DNA from: Flavobacteriaceae bacterium
Lineage (GTDB): Bacteria > Bacteroidota > Bacteroidia > Flavobacteriales > Flavobacteriaceae
NCBI GenBank assembly: GCA_015494075.1
Contig: WGBX01000135.1
Location: forward strand, 1-34,616
Length of the DNA stretch: 34,616 nucleotides
Reading direction: 5' to 3'
The position numbers and the translations under genes are program-made. Positions 6,763 to 15,019 of the stretch are shown here, one piece after another; the first letter of the stretch is position 1, and each line of letters begins with the position of its first letter. The notes under the pieces were generated by a model. The model worked only from the letters and a program-made list of their open reading frames with translations. It was not told the origin of the DNA and did no database searches.

Positions 6763-8331
6763 ATGTTAAACAAAAAATCAGGTTTAATAATGCTTGTTAT
6801 GGCTTTAATTTTAGCCACTTCTTGCAAAAAAGAATTCACAGAAATAGGTGTCAACTTGATAGGAAAACCACTTTTTGAAGGAAAATTATATGAAACCCAA
6901 CAGATCATAATGTATGATGAACGAGTGCCAAAAGTGTTTAGTATGGCAATAGCAGGTTCAACTGACGGTAATTTGCCTGTTACTTCATTGGGGTTTTATA
7001 ATGATGATAAATTTGGCACATTGGAAGCTGACATTGTATGCAGTGTAAGTCCTGATGTATTAAATTTTGAAGAAGATTTAGGTAGTGATATACAAATTCT
7101 AGATGCTAAATTAGTTGTCCCTTATTTCTCTCATGAAGAAACAATAGATGATATAAATTATTTCTACGTATTAGATTCCGTATACGGACAAACACGATTT
7201 GAAATTAAAATACATGAGCTTACTTATCTTTTAGATAGCTATGACCCTGACAGTGATCTAAAAAACAAACAATATTATTATTCGGATTTTGATTTTTCTC
7301 CATACAAATCTACGGTCATTGGCGACACACTTGATTTTTTATTTAGCACATCACCCTATATCACCTATGAACGAAATGACGATGGTACAATACAAACCGA
7401 TGATGATGGTGAACCGGTTATAAGAGATTCGTTAGGACCACATATGGTTATCAAATTAGATACCACCTATTTCAGACACAAAATTTTCGATCATAACGGC
7501 GAAGATGTTTTAACTAATTCTTTGAGTTTTAGAGATTACTTCAGAGGTTTATATATTGATGCAATCAGTAATAATAACGAAGGCTTTTTTATACAACTAC
7601 CCTTTGAAAGCGCCAAAATTATTATTCAATATACTGCAAACATCCTAAATGACAACCTTACGCCGGACGATCCGAGTGATGATACTTATAACAGAGTCTA
7701 TAAAGAGATTACATTGCCCTTAGGTGGTATTAACATAAATCATTACAATAATACACTATCATCATATGCACAAGATGCATTAAATAACAGTGATTTAATA
7801 AATGGCGACCCTAATGTAGTTTTAAAAGGAGAAGCAGGATCACAAGGTGTTATTAAATTATTTACAGATCAAGAATTGCGAGATTTAAGATTAAAAGATT
7901 GGTTAATTAACGACGCTTCGCTTTATTTATATGTTAACCAACCGGAAACTGACCAAATGTTAGATCAAAGTCAGAGACTAATGTTATATAATTATGATGG
8001 TCAAAAAAGCTTAACCGATATTTATGATATCGAAAATAGCGCAGATAATGATTATGCCGTATTTGACGGCACCTTACAAACAGACGATGACGGACAAGCA
8101 TATTATAGATTTGGTATAACAAGACACATGCGAAATGTATTAAAAAATGATTCTACCAATGTGCGCTTGGGGGTTAGAGTTTGTAATAGTGTTAATTTGC
8201 CTCTTAAAACGAATACTGTATTTAGAGATCCGGATGCCTCAACACCAACCGGAGTTATACTCTATGGAAACCAAACCATAGAATTAAGTAAAAAACCCGT
8301 ATTGAAAATATATTACACCCAACCGGAATAA
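6763..8331 (+). CDS. DUF4270 family lipoprotein
   Basis: This 522-residue protein matches the DUF4270 lipoproteins of Bacteroidota, which often follow the panC-linked glycogen-synthase-like gene. Its precise function is unknown. It starts with a lipoprotein signal peptide, the lipobox ending LATSC at Cys21, followed by KKEFTEIGVNLIG. An ATG at 6709 is in frame but would overlap the previous gene and put the signal peptide 18 residues in, so 6763 is preferred. The body is rich in beta-strand-like sequence and aspartate. Near-copies of an acidic motif, DGTIQTDDDGE (207-217) and DGTLQTDDDGQ (435-445), could bind calcium, but this is inference. The protein is likely exported and membrane-anchored, and is co-transcribed with the upstream gene. 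A strong terminator follows. Confidence 0.85.
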   Translation: MLNKKSGLIMLVMALILATSCKKEFTEIGVNLIGKPLFEGKLYETQQIIMYDERVPKVFSMAIAGSTDGNLPVTSLGFYNDDKFGTLEADIVCSVSPDVLNFEEDLGSDIQILDAKLVVPYFSHEETIDDINYFYVLDSVYGQTRFEIKIHELTYLLDSYDPDSDLKNKQYYYSDFDFSPYKSTVIGDTLDFLFSTSPYITYERNDDGTIQTDDDGEPVIRDSLGPHMVIKLDTTYFRHKIFDHNGEDVLTNSLSFRDYFRGLYIDAISNNNEGFFIQLPFESAKIIIQYTANILNDNLTPDDPSDDTYNRVYKEITLPLGGININHYNNTLSSYAQDALNNSDLINGDPNVVLKGEAGSQGVIKLFTDQELRDLRLKDWLINDASLYLYVNQPETDQMLDQSQRLMLYNYDGQKSLTDIYDIENSADNDYAVFDGTLQTDDDGQAYYRFGITRHMRNVLKNDSTNVRLGVRVCNSVNLPLKTNTVFRDPDASTPTGVILYGNQTIELSKKPVLKIYYTQPE

Positions 8332-8346
8332 AATTAACTATTAAAT

Positions 8347-8381
8347 AAAAAGCCTTCTTATGACATAAGAGGGCTTTTTTT
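8347..8381 (+). terminator. Rho-independent terminator after the DUF4270 gene
   Basis: A long hairpin pairs AAAAAGCCTTCTTATG (8347-8362) with CATAAGAGGGCTTTTT (8364-8379), with one G-U pair. It ends in a T-run and starts 15 bases after the DUF4270 stop codon. The A-rich left flank means it could also stop minus-strand transcription. Confidence 0.85.
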
Positions 8382-8418
8382 ATGAATAACCTATATTTAT
8401 AACTGCCTAAAATTTCAC

Positions 8419-8426
8419 TATATTTG
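8419..8426 (+). promoter_or_regulatory. Bacteroidota -7 box (TATATTTG) for the ricT-gldH-PBP operon
   Basis: TATATTTG matches TAnnTTTG, lies between the preceding terminator and ricT, and would give a leader of about 55 bases. Confidence 0.6.
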
Positions 8427-8486
8427 TAAATTATACACATAAACGGCTTTATTTATAGCACATAAAAAGCTAAGAAGATAGAAATA

Positions 8487-9812
8487 ATGGAAACGAAAAT
8501 AGATACTTGCGATTTAGCAATTCAAGATAAACCAACACCGGGATGTGCCAAAATAGGCACATGCGATATGAAAGGTTGTAATAAACTAACGACATTTGAC
8601 TGGCTGACAGACATCCCATTGGCCAATGGAGAAGAATTGTTTCCCTATGTGGAAGTTCGTTTTAAGAATTCCAGAAAAGACTTTTTTCAATCTAACGGGC
8701 TAGAACTTTATATAGGTGATACAGTAGCTGTAGAAGCCAAATCAGGACATGATATTGGTGTGGTCTCAATGGTAGGCAGATTGGTGCGCTTACAAATGAA
8801 AAAGAAAAAAATAGATTATGAAAATAATCAAATTTTTAAAGTCTATCGCAAAGCTACTCAACGCGATATAGACAAATGGCAAAATTTGCGCCTCAAAGAA
8901 GAAGAAGTCAAACACACTGCCAGAAAATACGTGATTAAGCATCATCTGCAAATGAAAATTTCTGATGTAGAATATCAAGGCGATGGTACAAAGGTTACCT
9001 TTTATTATACAGCAGAAAGCCGGGTTGATTTTAGAAGTCTAATTAAAGATTTGGCACGTGAATTTTCTACCCGAATCGAAATGCGACAAATTGGATACAG
9101 ACAAGAAGCTGCACGTCTTGGCGGTATTGGTTCATGTGGTCGTGAATTATGCTGTTCATCGTGGATGACAGATTTTAGAAGCGTAAGTACCTCTGCAGCA
9201 AAATATCAACAACTTTCCTTAAATCCACAAAAATTAGCCGGACAATGTGGTAAACTTAAATGTTGTTTAAATTTTGAACTGGATTCTTATGTTGATGCTC
9301 TAAGTGATTTTCCGGCCCATAACATACAATTACAAACAGATAAAGGTTCTGCCAAATGGATTAAATCAGATATCTTCAAAGGTCATCTTTGGTATGCTTA
9401 TACTGATACCAAAGAAAATGGAAATACTTGGCATAAACTAACCTTAGATCAAGTAAACGAAATTATAGAAACAAACGAAAAAGGTGAAAAAATAACAAGC
9501 TTAGAAGAATATGCCGCCGAACTTTCAATGCAAGAAATAAAGCCTGTAGATAATTTTGAAAATGTTGTAGGACAAGATAACATCAATCGTTTTGACGAAA
9601 TTAAAAGAAAAAAACGGAAAAAAAAGAAACGAAAAAGTAATTCAAATAAAAAACAATCACAAAACGGTAGGAAATCTGCTTCCGAGGAAGAAAAAAAACA
9701 AATAACTAAAAACGCTGACAATAAAACCAATTCGCAGAGACGTGCTAAAAAAAATAAATCAAAACGTCGAAGAAATAATTATAAAGGACCAAACAAAAAA
9801 AATGAAAACTAA
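8487..9812 (+). CDS. ricT: PSP1/RicT (YaaT-like) protein with a long basic tail
   Basis: This 441-residue protein contains the PSP1 domain. The central region holds the family's cysteine cluster, GGIGSCGRELCC (212-223) and CGKLKCC (254-260), preceded by RQIGYRQEAARLGG. In Bacillus, RicT works with RicA and RicF in an Fe-S complex that affects RNA processing and development. The role in Bacteroidota is not established. Four extra cysteines (8, 20, 26, 31) lie at the N-terminus. After residue 371 comes a disordered-looking tail in which 31 of the last 70 residues are Lys or Arg, suggesting nucleic-acid or ribosome binding (inference). Its end overlaps the gldH start by 11 bases, so the two are co-translated from one operon. 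Confidence 0.9.
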   Translation: METKIDTCDLAIQDKPTPGCAKIGTCDMKGCNKLTTFDWLTDIPLANGEELFPYVEVRFKNSRKDFFQSNGLELYIGDTVAVEAKSGHDIGVVSMVGRLVRLQMKKKKIDYENNQIFKVYRKATQRDIDKWQNLRLKEEEVKHTARKYVIKHHLQMKISDVEYQGDGTKVTFYYTAESRVDFRSLIKDLAREFSTRIEMRQIGYRQEAARLGGIGSCGRELCCSSWMTDFRSVSTSAAKYQQLSLNPQKLAGQCGKLKCCLNFELDSYVDALSDFPAHNIQLQTDKGSAKWIKSDIFKGHLWYAYTDTKENGNTWHKLTLDQVNEIIETNEKGEKITSLEEYAAELSMQEIKPVDNFENVVGQDNINRFDEIKRKKRKKKKRKSNSNKKQSQNGRKSASEEEKKQITKNADNKTNSQRRAKKNKSKRRRNNYKGPNKKNEN

Positions 9813-10284
9813 AAGGTACATTTCATGGATGGCCTTGTTTTTACTACTAAGCTGTCACAATAAAATAGTTGTAGAAAAAACGAAAAACCTCGATAACCTA
9901 GGTTGGGCTAAAGATAGTATTATTCAGCTACAATTTAGTCCTGAGGATAGCCTAAAAACCTACAATATTTATTTCTTAGTTAGAAATGATCAAGACTATC
10001 CATATAGCAATATATTTATGATTGCCAAAATAGAAAATGAGCAATATAAAATAATAGACACCTTAGAATATGCAATGGCTGATGCCGCCGGTCATTGGCT
10101 GGGGAGTGGTATTTGGGATTTAAAAGAAAGTAAATTGGTTTATAAAAAAAACTGGCAATTCAAAAATACCAATCCCACCAAAATACAGCTACGTCAGGCA
10201 GTACGTCATGCGGGTAAAATTAAAGGAGACAGTATACTTCCCGGTATTAAAACCATTGGGATAATTATTGAAGAAAATAAATAA
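9802..10284 (+). CDS. gldH: Gliding motility lipoprotein GldH
   Basis: This 160-residue protein has a signal peptide ending in the lipobox FLLLSC (Cys18), then NLGWAKDSIIQL and the conserved IYFLVRNDQDYPYSNIFM and HWLGSGIWDLKES regions typical of GldH. In Flavobacterium, GldH is a lipoprotein needed for gliding. Its exact place in the machinery is uncertain, and homologues also occur in non-gliding Bacteroidota. The ATG at 9802 is chosen over the in-frame ATG at 9742 because it puts the signal peptide at the N-terminus. It overlaps the ricT stop region by 11 bases. The PBP gene follows after 17 bases. Four D-(S/T)-(I/L) O-glycosylation-type motifs occur at 38, 49, 86 and 143. Confidence 0.93.
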   Translation: MKTKRYISWMALFLLLSCHNKIVVEKTKNLDNLGWAKDSIIQLQFSPEDSLKTYNIYFLVRNDQDYPYSNIFMIAKIENEQYKIIDTLEYAMADAAGHWLGSGIWDLKESKLVYKKNWQFKNTNPTKIQLRQAVRHAGKIKGDSILPGIKTIGIIIEENK

Positions 10285-10301
10285 TATTAGTTAAGATTCA
10301 A

Positions 10302-12629
10302 ATGACACGAAAAACAAAAACGAAAAAAAGCTTTAAAAAATATGTTGTATGGTTTTGGTTAGCATTCTTAGGCGGTTTGGCTGCTCTTACACTATTTCTA
10401 TTTTTGGCAGCTAAAGGTTATTTAGGATATATGCCTGATTTTGCCGTTTTGGAAAACCCAAAATCTAATTTATCAACTCAAATTTTTTCAGAAGATAATA
10501 AAATAATTGGCAAATTTTATATTAAAGAAAACCGTACGCCGGTTCGCTATGATGAACTCTCGCCATATCTAACCAAAGCACTAATAGCTACAGAAGACGA
10601 ACGTTATTACGATCATTCAGGCATAGATTTTAGAAGTTTAAGCCGTGCCATAGCTTTTTTAGGAAAGAAAGGTGGCGGTAGTACCATAACACAACAACTC
10701 TCTAAACTGCTTTTCCATAAAAGAGAACACAAAAATCTATGGCAGAAAATTCTTCAAAAAATAAAAGAACAAATTATAGCTGTGCAGCTTGAACGGCAAT
10801 ATACGAAAAATGAAATTATTGCAATGTATTTAAACCAATTTGACTGGTTAAATCAAGGTGTTGGTATAAAATCTGCTTCAAGAATCTATTTTAACAAAGA
10901 ACCCAAAGACTTATCAATTGAAGAAGCGGCAACATTAGTTGGCATGTTAAAAAATCCGGCTTATTTCAGGCCTATTAGCCGACCTGAAAGAACCAAAAAA
11001 CGCCGAAATGTAGTCTTGCATCAAATGGCAAAAAATGGTTTTATTACCGAAAAAGAAAAAGATTCGCTTCAAAAATTACCTTTAAAACTTGAGTTCCGTC
11101 CCGAACGGCATGACGAAGGTATTGCAACATATTTAAGAGAATATATAAGACGGTTTGTAAGCCAATGGAGTAAAAAACATCCAAAACCTGACGGTAGCAC
11201 ATATAACATATATACTGATGGTTTAAAAATATATACAACTATTGATTCCCGTTTGCAAAGCAATGCAGAAGAGGCAGTTAAAACTCATATGAAAAATTTA
11301 CAAGCTGCTTTTGATAAACAAGCTAAAAAGTTTAAAAATGCGCCCTTTTATTTTCCTAAACTAGGGCCAAAAGCAACACAAAAGGAAATTGATCGTATTA
11401 TGAAATCTGCCATGCACAGATCAGAACGTTGGAGAAACTTAAAAAAAGCCGGCTTTAGTGATAAAGACATTGAAAAAACCTTTAATAAAAAAGCGCATAT
11501 GCGTGTGTTTTCATGGAATGGTGATATAGATACCATAATGACACCGCTAGATTCAATTAGATATTACAAACGTTTCCTTCATGCCGGGTTAATGTCTATG
11601 GATCCGCATACAGGTCATATAAAAGCATGGGTGGGTGGCATCAATTTTAAGCATTTTAAATATGATCATGTAAAACAAAGTGCACGTCAAGTAGGCTCCA
11701 CTTTTAAACCCTTTGTATATGCCACAGCTATTAATCAAAAACACCTCTCACCATGCGATTCGTTTCCAAATGTTCCTTACACCATAGAAGCAGGCCGATG
11801 GGGATTAAAAAAAGCATGGCAACCTAAAAATGCAGGTGGACAATATGGTGGAAAATTAACTTTAAAACAAGCACTCGCTAATTCTGTCAATGTTATTACA
11901 GCACAACTTATAGATATGGTTGGACCGCAACCGGTTGTTGATTTGGCTAAAAATTTGGGTATTAAACATAAAATTCCGGCTGTACCTTCCATAGCCTTAG
12001 GTACACCTGAAATATCTTTATACGAAATGGTTGGCGCATTAAATGGCTTTTCTAATAAAGGCGTTTACATAGAGCCCTATGTTATAAGTAAAATCACCGA
12101 TAAAAACGGGGTGATACTCTATGAAAAAATACCTGAAACAAAAGAAGTTCTCAGTCCACAAATTGCCTATACCGTAATAAATTTGATGGAAGGCGTTACC
12201 AAATATGGTACAGGATCTCGATTGAGAGGAAGCTGGGCTAAAAATCAAGAGTTTTATAAGGAAGTAATTACGGGTTATCCCTACAATTTTACCAATGAAA
12301 TAGCAGGTAAAACAGGAACAACTCAAAACCAATCTGATGGATGGTTTATGGGTATGGTGCCAAATTTAACAACAGGTGTATGGGTAGGAGCAGAAGACCG
12401 TGCCGTGCATTTTAAAGGTGTTAAATATGGTCAAGGCGCTACAATGGCCTTGCCAATTTGGGGTTACTATATGAAAAAAAATTATAATGATCCCGATTTA
12501 AATGTAAGCAAAGCACCTTTTAACAAACCATCTAATATTGATATTAATTTAAATTGTGATAAGCCTAAAACTAAAACAAACGAACAGCAAATTCAAAAGA
12601 CTGAAACTGATGACGAGCTGGATGAATGA
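10302..12629 (+). CDS. mrcA: Class A penicillin-binding protein (PBP1A type)
   Basis: This bifunctional peptidoglycan synthase polymerises lipid II and cross-links the stem peptides on the periplasmic side of the inner membrane. After a single anchor helix (about 13-37) come the GT51 motifs ATEDERYYDHSG (96-107, catalytic Glu98), GGSTITQQL and the EQIIAVQLERQYTKNEIIAMYLNQ stretch. The transpeptidase domain has S466-T-F-K469, S528-V-N530 and K670-T-G672. At 775 residues the length is normal. The C-terminal tail is short and polar (TKTNEQQIQKTETDDELDE). It is the last gene of the ricT-gldH operon. Its stop codon touches that of the convergent methyltransferase gene, and the probable terminator lies inside that gene. 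Confidence 0.97.
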   Translation: MTRKTKTKKSFKKYVVWFWLAFLGGLAALTLFLFLAAKGYLGYMPDFAVLENPKSNLSTQIFSEDNKIIGKFYIKENRTPVRYDELSPYLTKALIATEDERYYDHSGIDFRSLSRAIAFLGKKGGGSTITQQLSKLLFHKREHKNLWQKILQKIKEQIIAVQLERQYTKNEIIAMYLNQFDWLNQGVGIKSASRIYFNKEPKDLSIEEAATLVGMLKNPAYFRPISRPERTKKRRNVVLHQMAKNGFITEKEKDSLQKLPLKLEFRPERHDEGIATYLREYIRRFVSQWSKKHPKPDGSTYNIYTDGLKIYTTIDSRLQSNAEEAVKTHMKNLQAAFDKQAKKFKNAPFYFPKLGPKATQKEIDRIMKSAMHRSERWRNLKKAGFSDKDIEKTFNKKAHMRVFSWNGDIDTIMTPLDSIRYYKRFLHAGLMSMDPHTGHIKAWVGGINFKHFKYDHVKQSARQVGSTFKPFVYATAINQKHLSPCDSFPNVPYTIEAGRWGLKKAWQPKNAGGQYGGKLTLKQALANSVNVITAQLIDMVGPQPVVDLAKNLGIKHKIPAVPSIALGTPEISLYEMVGALNGFSNKGVYIEPYVISKITDKNGVILYEKIPETKEVLSPQIAYTVINLMEGVTKYGTGSRLRGSWAKNQEFYKEVITGYPYNFTNEIAGKTGTTQNQSDGWFMGMVPNLTTGVWVGAEDRAVHFKGVKYGQGATMALPIWGYYMKKNYNDPDLNVSKAPFNKPSNIDINLNCDKPKTKTNEQQIQKTETDDELDE

Positions 12630-13499
12630 TCAGCTTTTCGTAAAAAAATAAATCACAGACGAATATTGCCCGCTTTTGCGGGCTTTATTATTTGATAACA
12701 AACCTCTAAAAAATGCATTAAAATAATTTTTACGGTTAGTTTTATATTTTTCTGATAATAAACTGACATAAAAACTATCAAAAAGTAAAGGCTTCTGCCC
12801 TAATAAAGTAAAACCCTGCTGCATAAACAGTTTATTTATAGCATGAGGAGAAAAATGCCATAAATGTCGTGGCACGTCAAAAGCTGCCCAATGTTTACCA
12901 TAATATTGAGCGTCATATGATTTAAAATTTGGAACTGCAACCACTAAAATACCATCCGGCGTAAGTAATTTATCCATACTTTTCAGTAAATGTACCGGAT
13001 CTTTTACGTGTTCTAGGACATGCCATAGACTGATGATATCATATTGGCCATTTATATTATCAAGTGCATCTTTGACGGTATTGTTTAAAGACTTGTTAGC
13101 TTGCTTTCTGGCTGACGCATTAGGCTCTACACCAGCAATATGAAAACCTTTTTTTTGCAAATAAGCTAAAAATTCACCCGTGGCTGTTCCATAATCTAAA
13201 ATAGAATCAGCATTTGGTGCAAAAGATTTGATTAGTTTGTATTTGTATTTATAATTAAGAGTCCTTACAAAGTTATAAACGCTATTAAAAAAACTTTTAT
13301 GGTATAACTGATGTGGTTGATAATTCTCCGATTGGTAATATTTGTCAAGATTATTAGGAACAGGATAAGTCAAATACATATCCCACTTAGCATCGTAAAA
13401 TAAATCAAAATTTTCACCGGTTACCAAATGGTCTTTTACAGAAAACTTAAACTCAGCAATTTCACTTGATAACGGAGATATAATAGATAATTGACTCAT
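12630..13499 (-). CDS. Class I SAM-dependent methyltransferase
   Basis: This 289-residue protein has SAM-binding motif I as LDYGTATGEFL (101-111), an acidic residue ending strand 2 (E125 in AGVEPNA), and the WHVLEHVKDP motif (159-168) typical of the Methyltransf_23 group. An AAFDVPRHLWHFSP segment follows. The N-terminal 90 residues (YDAKWDMYLTYP, then YYQSENYQPH) resemble Bacteroidota methyltransferases of unknown substrate. It starts 6 bases after the pyk stop, so the two are co-transcribed. The last codons (KARKSGQ) contain a strong hairpin, discussed separately. Its stop codon abuts the PBP stop codon with no gap. The substrate is unknown. Confidence 0.88.
   Translation of the reverse strand: MSQLSIISPLSSEIAEFKFSVKDHLVTGENFDLFYDAKWDMYLTYPVPNNLDKYYQSENYQPHQLYHKSFFNSVYNFVRTLNYKYKYKLIKSFAPNADSILDYGTATGEFLAYLQKKGFHIAGVEPNASARKQANKSLNNTVKDALDNINGQYDIISLWHVLEHVKDPVHLLKSMDKLLTPDGILVVAVPNFKSYDAQYYGKHWAAFDVPRHLWHFSPHAINKLFMQQGFTLLGQKPLLFDSFYVSLLSEKYKTNRKNYFNAFFRGLLSNNKARKSGQYSSVIYFFTKS
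12668..12690 (+). terminator. Terminator hairpin for the PBP operon, inside the methyltransferase coding region
   Basis: GCCCGC (12668-12673), a TTTT loop and GCGGGC (12678-12683) form a perfect six-pair GC stem followed by TTTATTATTTG. It lies 39 bases past the PBP stop codon and inside the final codons of the convergent gene. The minus-strand side is also followed by T-poor sequence, so it should act mainly on plus-strand transcripts. Confidence 0.75.
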
Positions 13500-13505
13500 A
13501 TTGAC

Positions 13506-14945
13506 CTAAACTTGAGTAATCCGAATAGTATTAACCATACCTTTTGCGGTTATTGGCATTGACAAAACACTAACCATCATATCCTGTTCTTCTAAATAAT
13601 TATTTTGGTATGCAATTTTTTCAATATCGTGAATAGTTTCATCCGTTGAAAGAGTTTTATCATAATAAAAAGGCACTACCCCCCACAGTAAAGCTAATGA
13701 ATTTAAAATCCTTTTATTGGCAGTAAATACCAAAATGTCGGCCATAGGACGACGAGCTGAAATTTTATAGGCACTAAATCCTGAAGCTGTAAAAGTACTG
13801 ATAACAGTTGCCGAAACATCTTGTGCAATTTTAGAGGCATTAAAACAAACTACTTGTGAAATAAACCGTTCGTCTCTATGCTCAGGTATTGGAGCTATCT
13901 CAGGAACTTTAATAAGATTTGAATTTTCAACTTGTAAAATTATTTTGGTGACTTGTTTAATTACTTTTACGGGATTTTTTCCTACTGAGGTTTCGCCAGA
14001 AAGCATGACAGCATCAGCACCATCCATAACAGAATTGGCCACATCATTAACTTCGGCACGAGTAGGTATAGCATTTTCTATCATGCTTTCCATCATTTGA
14101 GTGGCTATAACAATAGGTTTTTGGTATAATTTAGCAATATGAACCAAACGCTTTTGAATAAGAGGCACTTCTTCTAAAGGCAATTCTATACCTAAGTCAC
14201 CACGAGCTACCATTAATGCGTCTGCTTCTAAAATAATTTCATCAATATTTTTGACAGCCTCCGGTTTCTCGATTTTTGCTATAACCGGAATTTTGTAATT
14301 AGAATGTTCATTAATAAAATCATTGATTAAAACCAAATCTTCTGCTGACCGGACAAAAGATAAAGCCACCCAATCTACCTTTATGTCAATAGCAAAAAGT
14401 AAATCTTTTTTATCTTTTTTGGTTAATGCAGGTAATGAAATTTTGGTATTAGGCAAATTGACACCTTTTTTTGAAGACAAAGGCCCACCTTCAATGACTT
14501 CAGCCTTTACCGTGTCCTTTTTATTAGTTTCTAAAACTTTAACTTGTATCTTACCATCATCAATTAAGATATTTTCCCCCGGATAAACATCACAAGGCAA
14601 TTTTTTATAAGTAATATAAACTGTTTTATTCTTATTGTTTGTTAAAACCTTTTCTTTTGTAGTAAAAGTCAAAATATCGCCGGGTTTTAAATAGGTATTG
14701 GCTTCAACTTTGCCAATTCGTAATTTTGGGCCTTGTAAATCTGCCAATATAGCAATTACCATATTTAATTCTTTCGCTATATCACGAATATGCTTTACTT
14801 GTTCCTTAATATTTTGATGATCAGCATGTGAAAAATTAATCCTAAATACATTGACGCCGTTCTTAACCATTTTCAATTTGGTTTTATAGGACTCTGTTGA
14901 TGGTCCTAAAGTGGCTACAATTTTGGTTTTTTTATGCACAGTCAT
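13506..14945 (-). CDS. pyk: Pyruvate kinase
   Basis: Pyruvate kinase converts phosphoenolpyruvate and ADP to pyruvate and ATP, the last step of glycolysis. At 479 residues it has the usual length. Visible hallmarks are TKIVATLGPS (7-16), FRINFSH (34-40) with the substrate-binding Arg, the active-site signature KIEKPEA starting at K224, MVARGDLGIELP, the ATQMMESMIENAIPTRAEV segment and DGADAVMLSGETSVGK. The C-terminal regulatory domain is present. It heads a two-gene unit with the methyltransferase and has two tandem -7 boxes upstream. Confidence 0.98.
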   Translation of the reverse strand: MTVHKKTKIVATLGPSTESYKTKLKMVKNGVNVFRINFSHADHQNIKEQVKHIRDIAKELNMVIAILADLQGPKLRIGKVEANTYLKPGDILTFTTKEKVLTNNKNKTVYITYKKLPCDVYPGENILIDDGKIQVKVLETNKKDTVKAEVIEGGPLSSKKGVNLPNTKISLPALTKKDKKDLLFAIDIKVDWVALSFVRSAEDLVLINDFINEHSNYKIPVIAKIEKPEAVKNIDEIILEADALMVARGDLGIELPLEEVPLIQKRLVHIAKLYQKPIVIATQMMESMIENAIPTRAEVNDVANSVMDGADAVMLSGETSVGKNPVKVIKQVTKIILQVENSNLIKVPEIAPIPEHRDERFISQVVCFNASKIAQDVSATVISTFTASGFSAYKISARRPMADILVFTANKRILNSLALLWGVVPFYYDKTLSTDETIHDIEKIAYQNNYLEEQDMMVSVLSMPITAKGMVNTIRITQV

Positions 14946-14963
14946 AAGGTATAAATTTTAATA

Positions 14964-14993
14964 CAAAGATAAGTTTTAATAGCAGCAAAGATA
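14964..14993 (-). promoter_or_regulatory. Two tandem -7 boxes (TATCTTTG) upstream of pyk
   Basis: The minus strand carries TATCTTTG at 14971-14964 and again at 14993-14986, both perfect TAnnTTTG matches with the same spacer bases, 22 bases apart. The nearer one lies 18 bases before the ATG. Confidence 0.55.
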
Positions 14994-15019
14994 TTAATCA
15001 GAAAATAATTTTATGTAAA

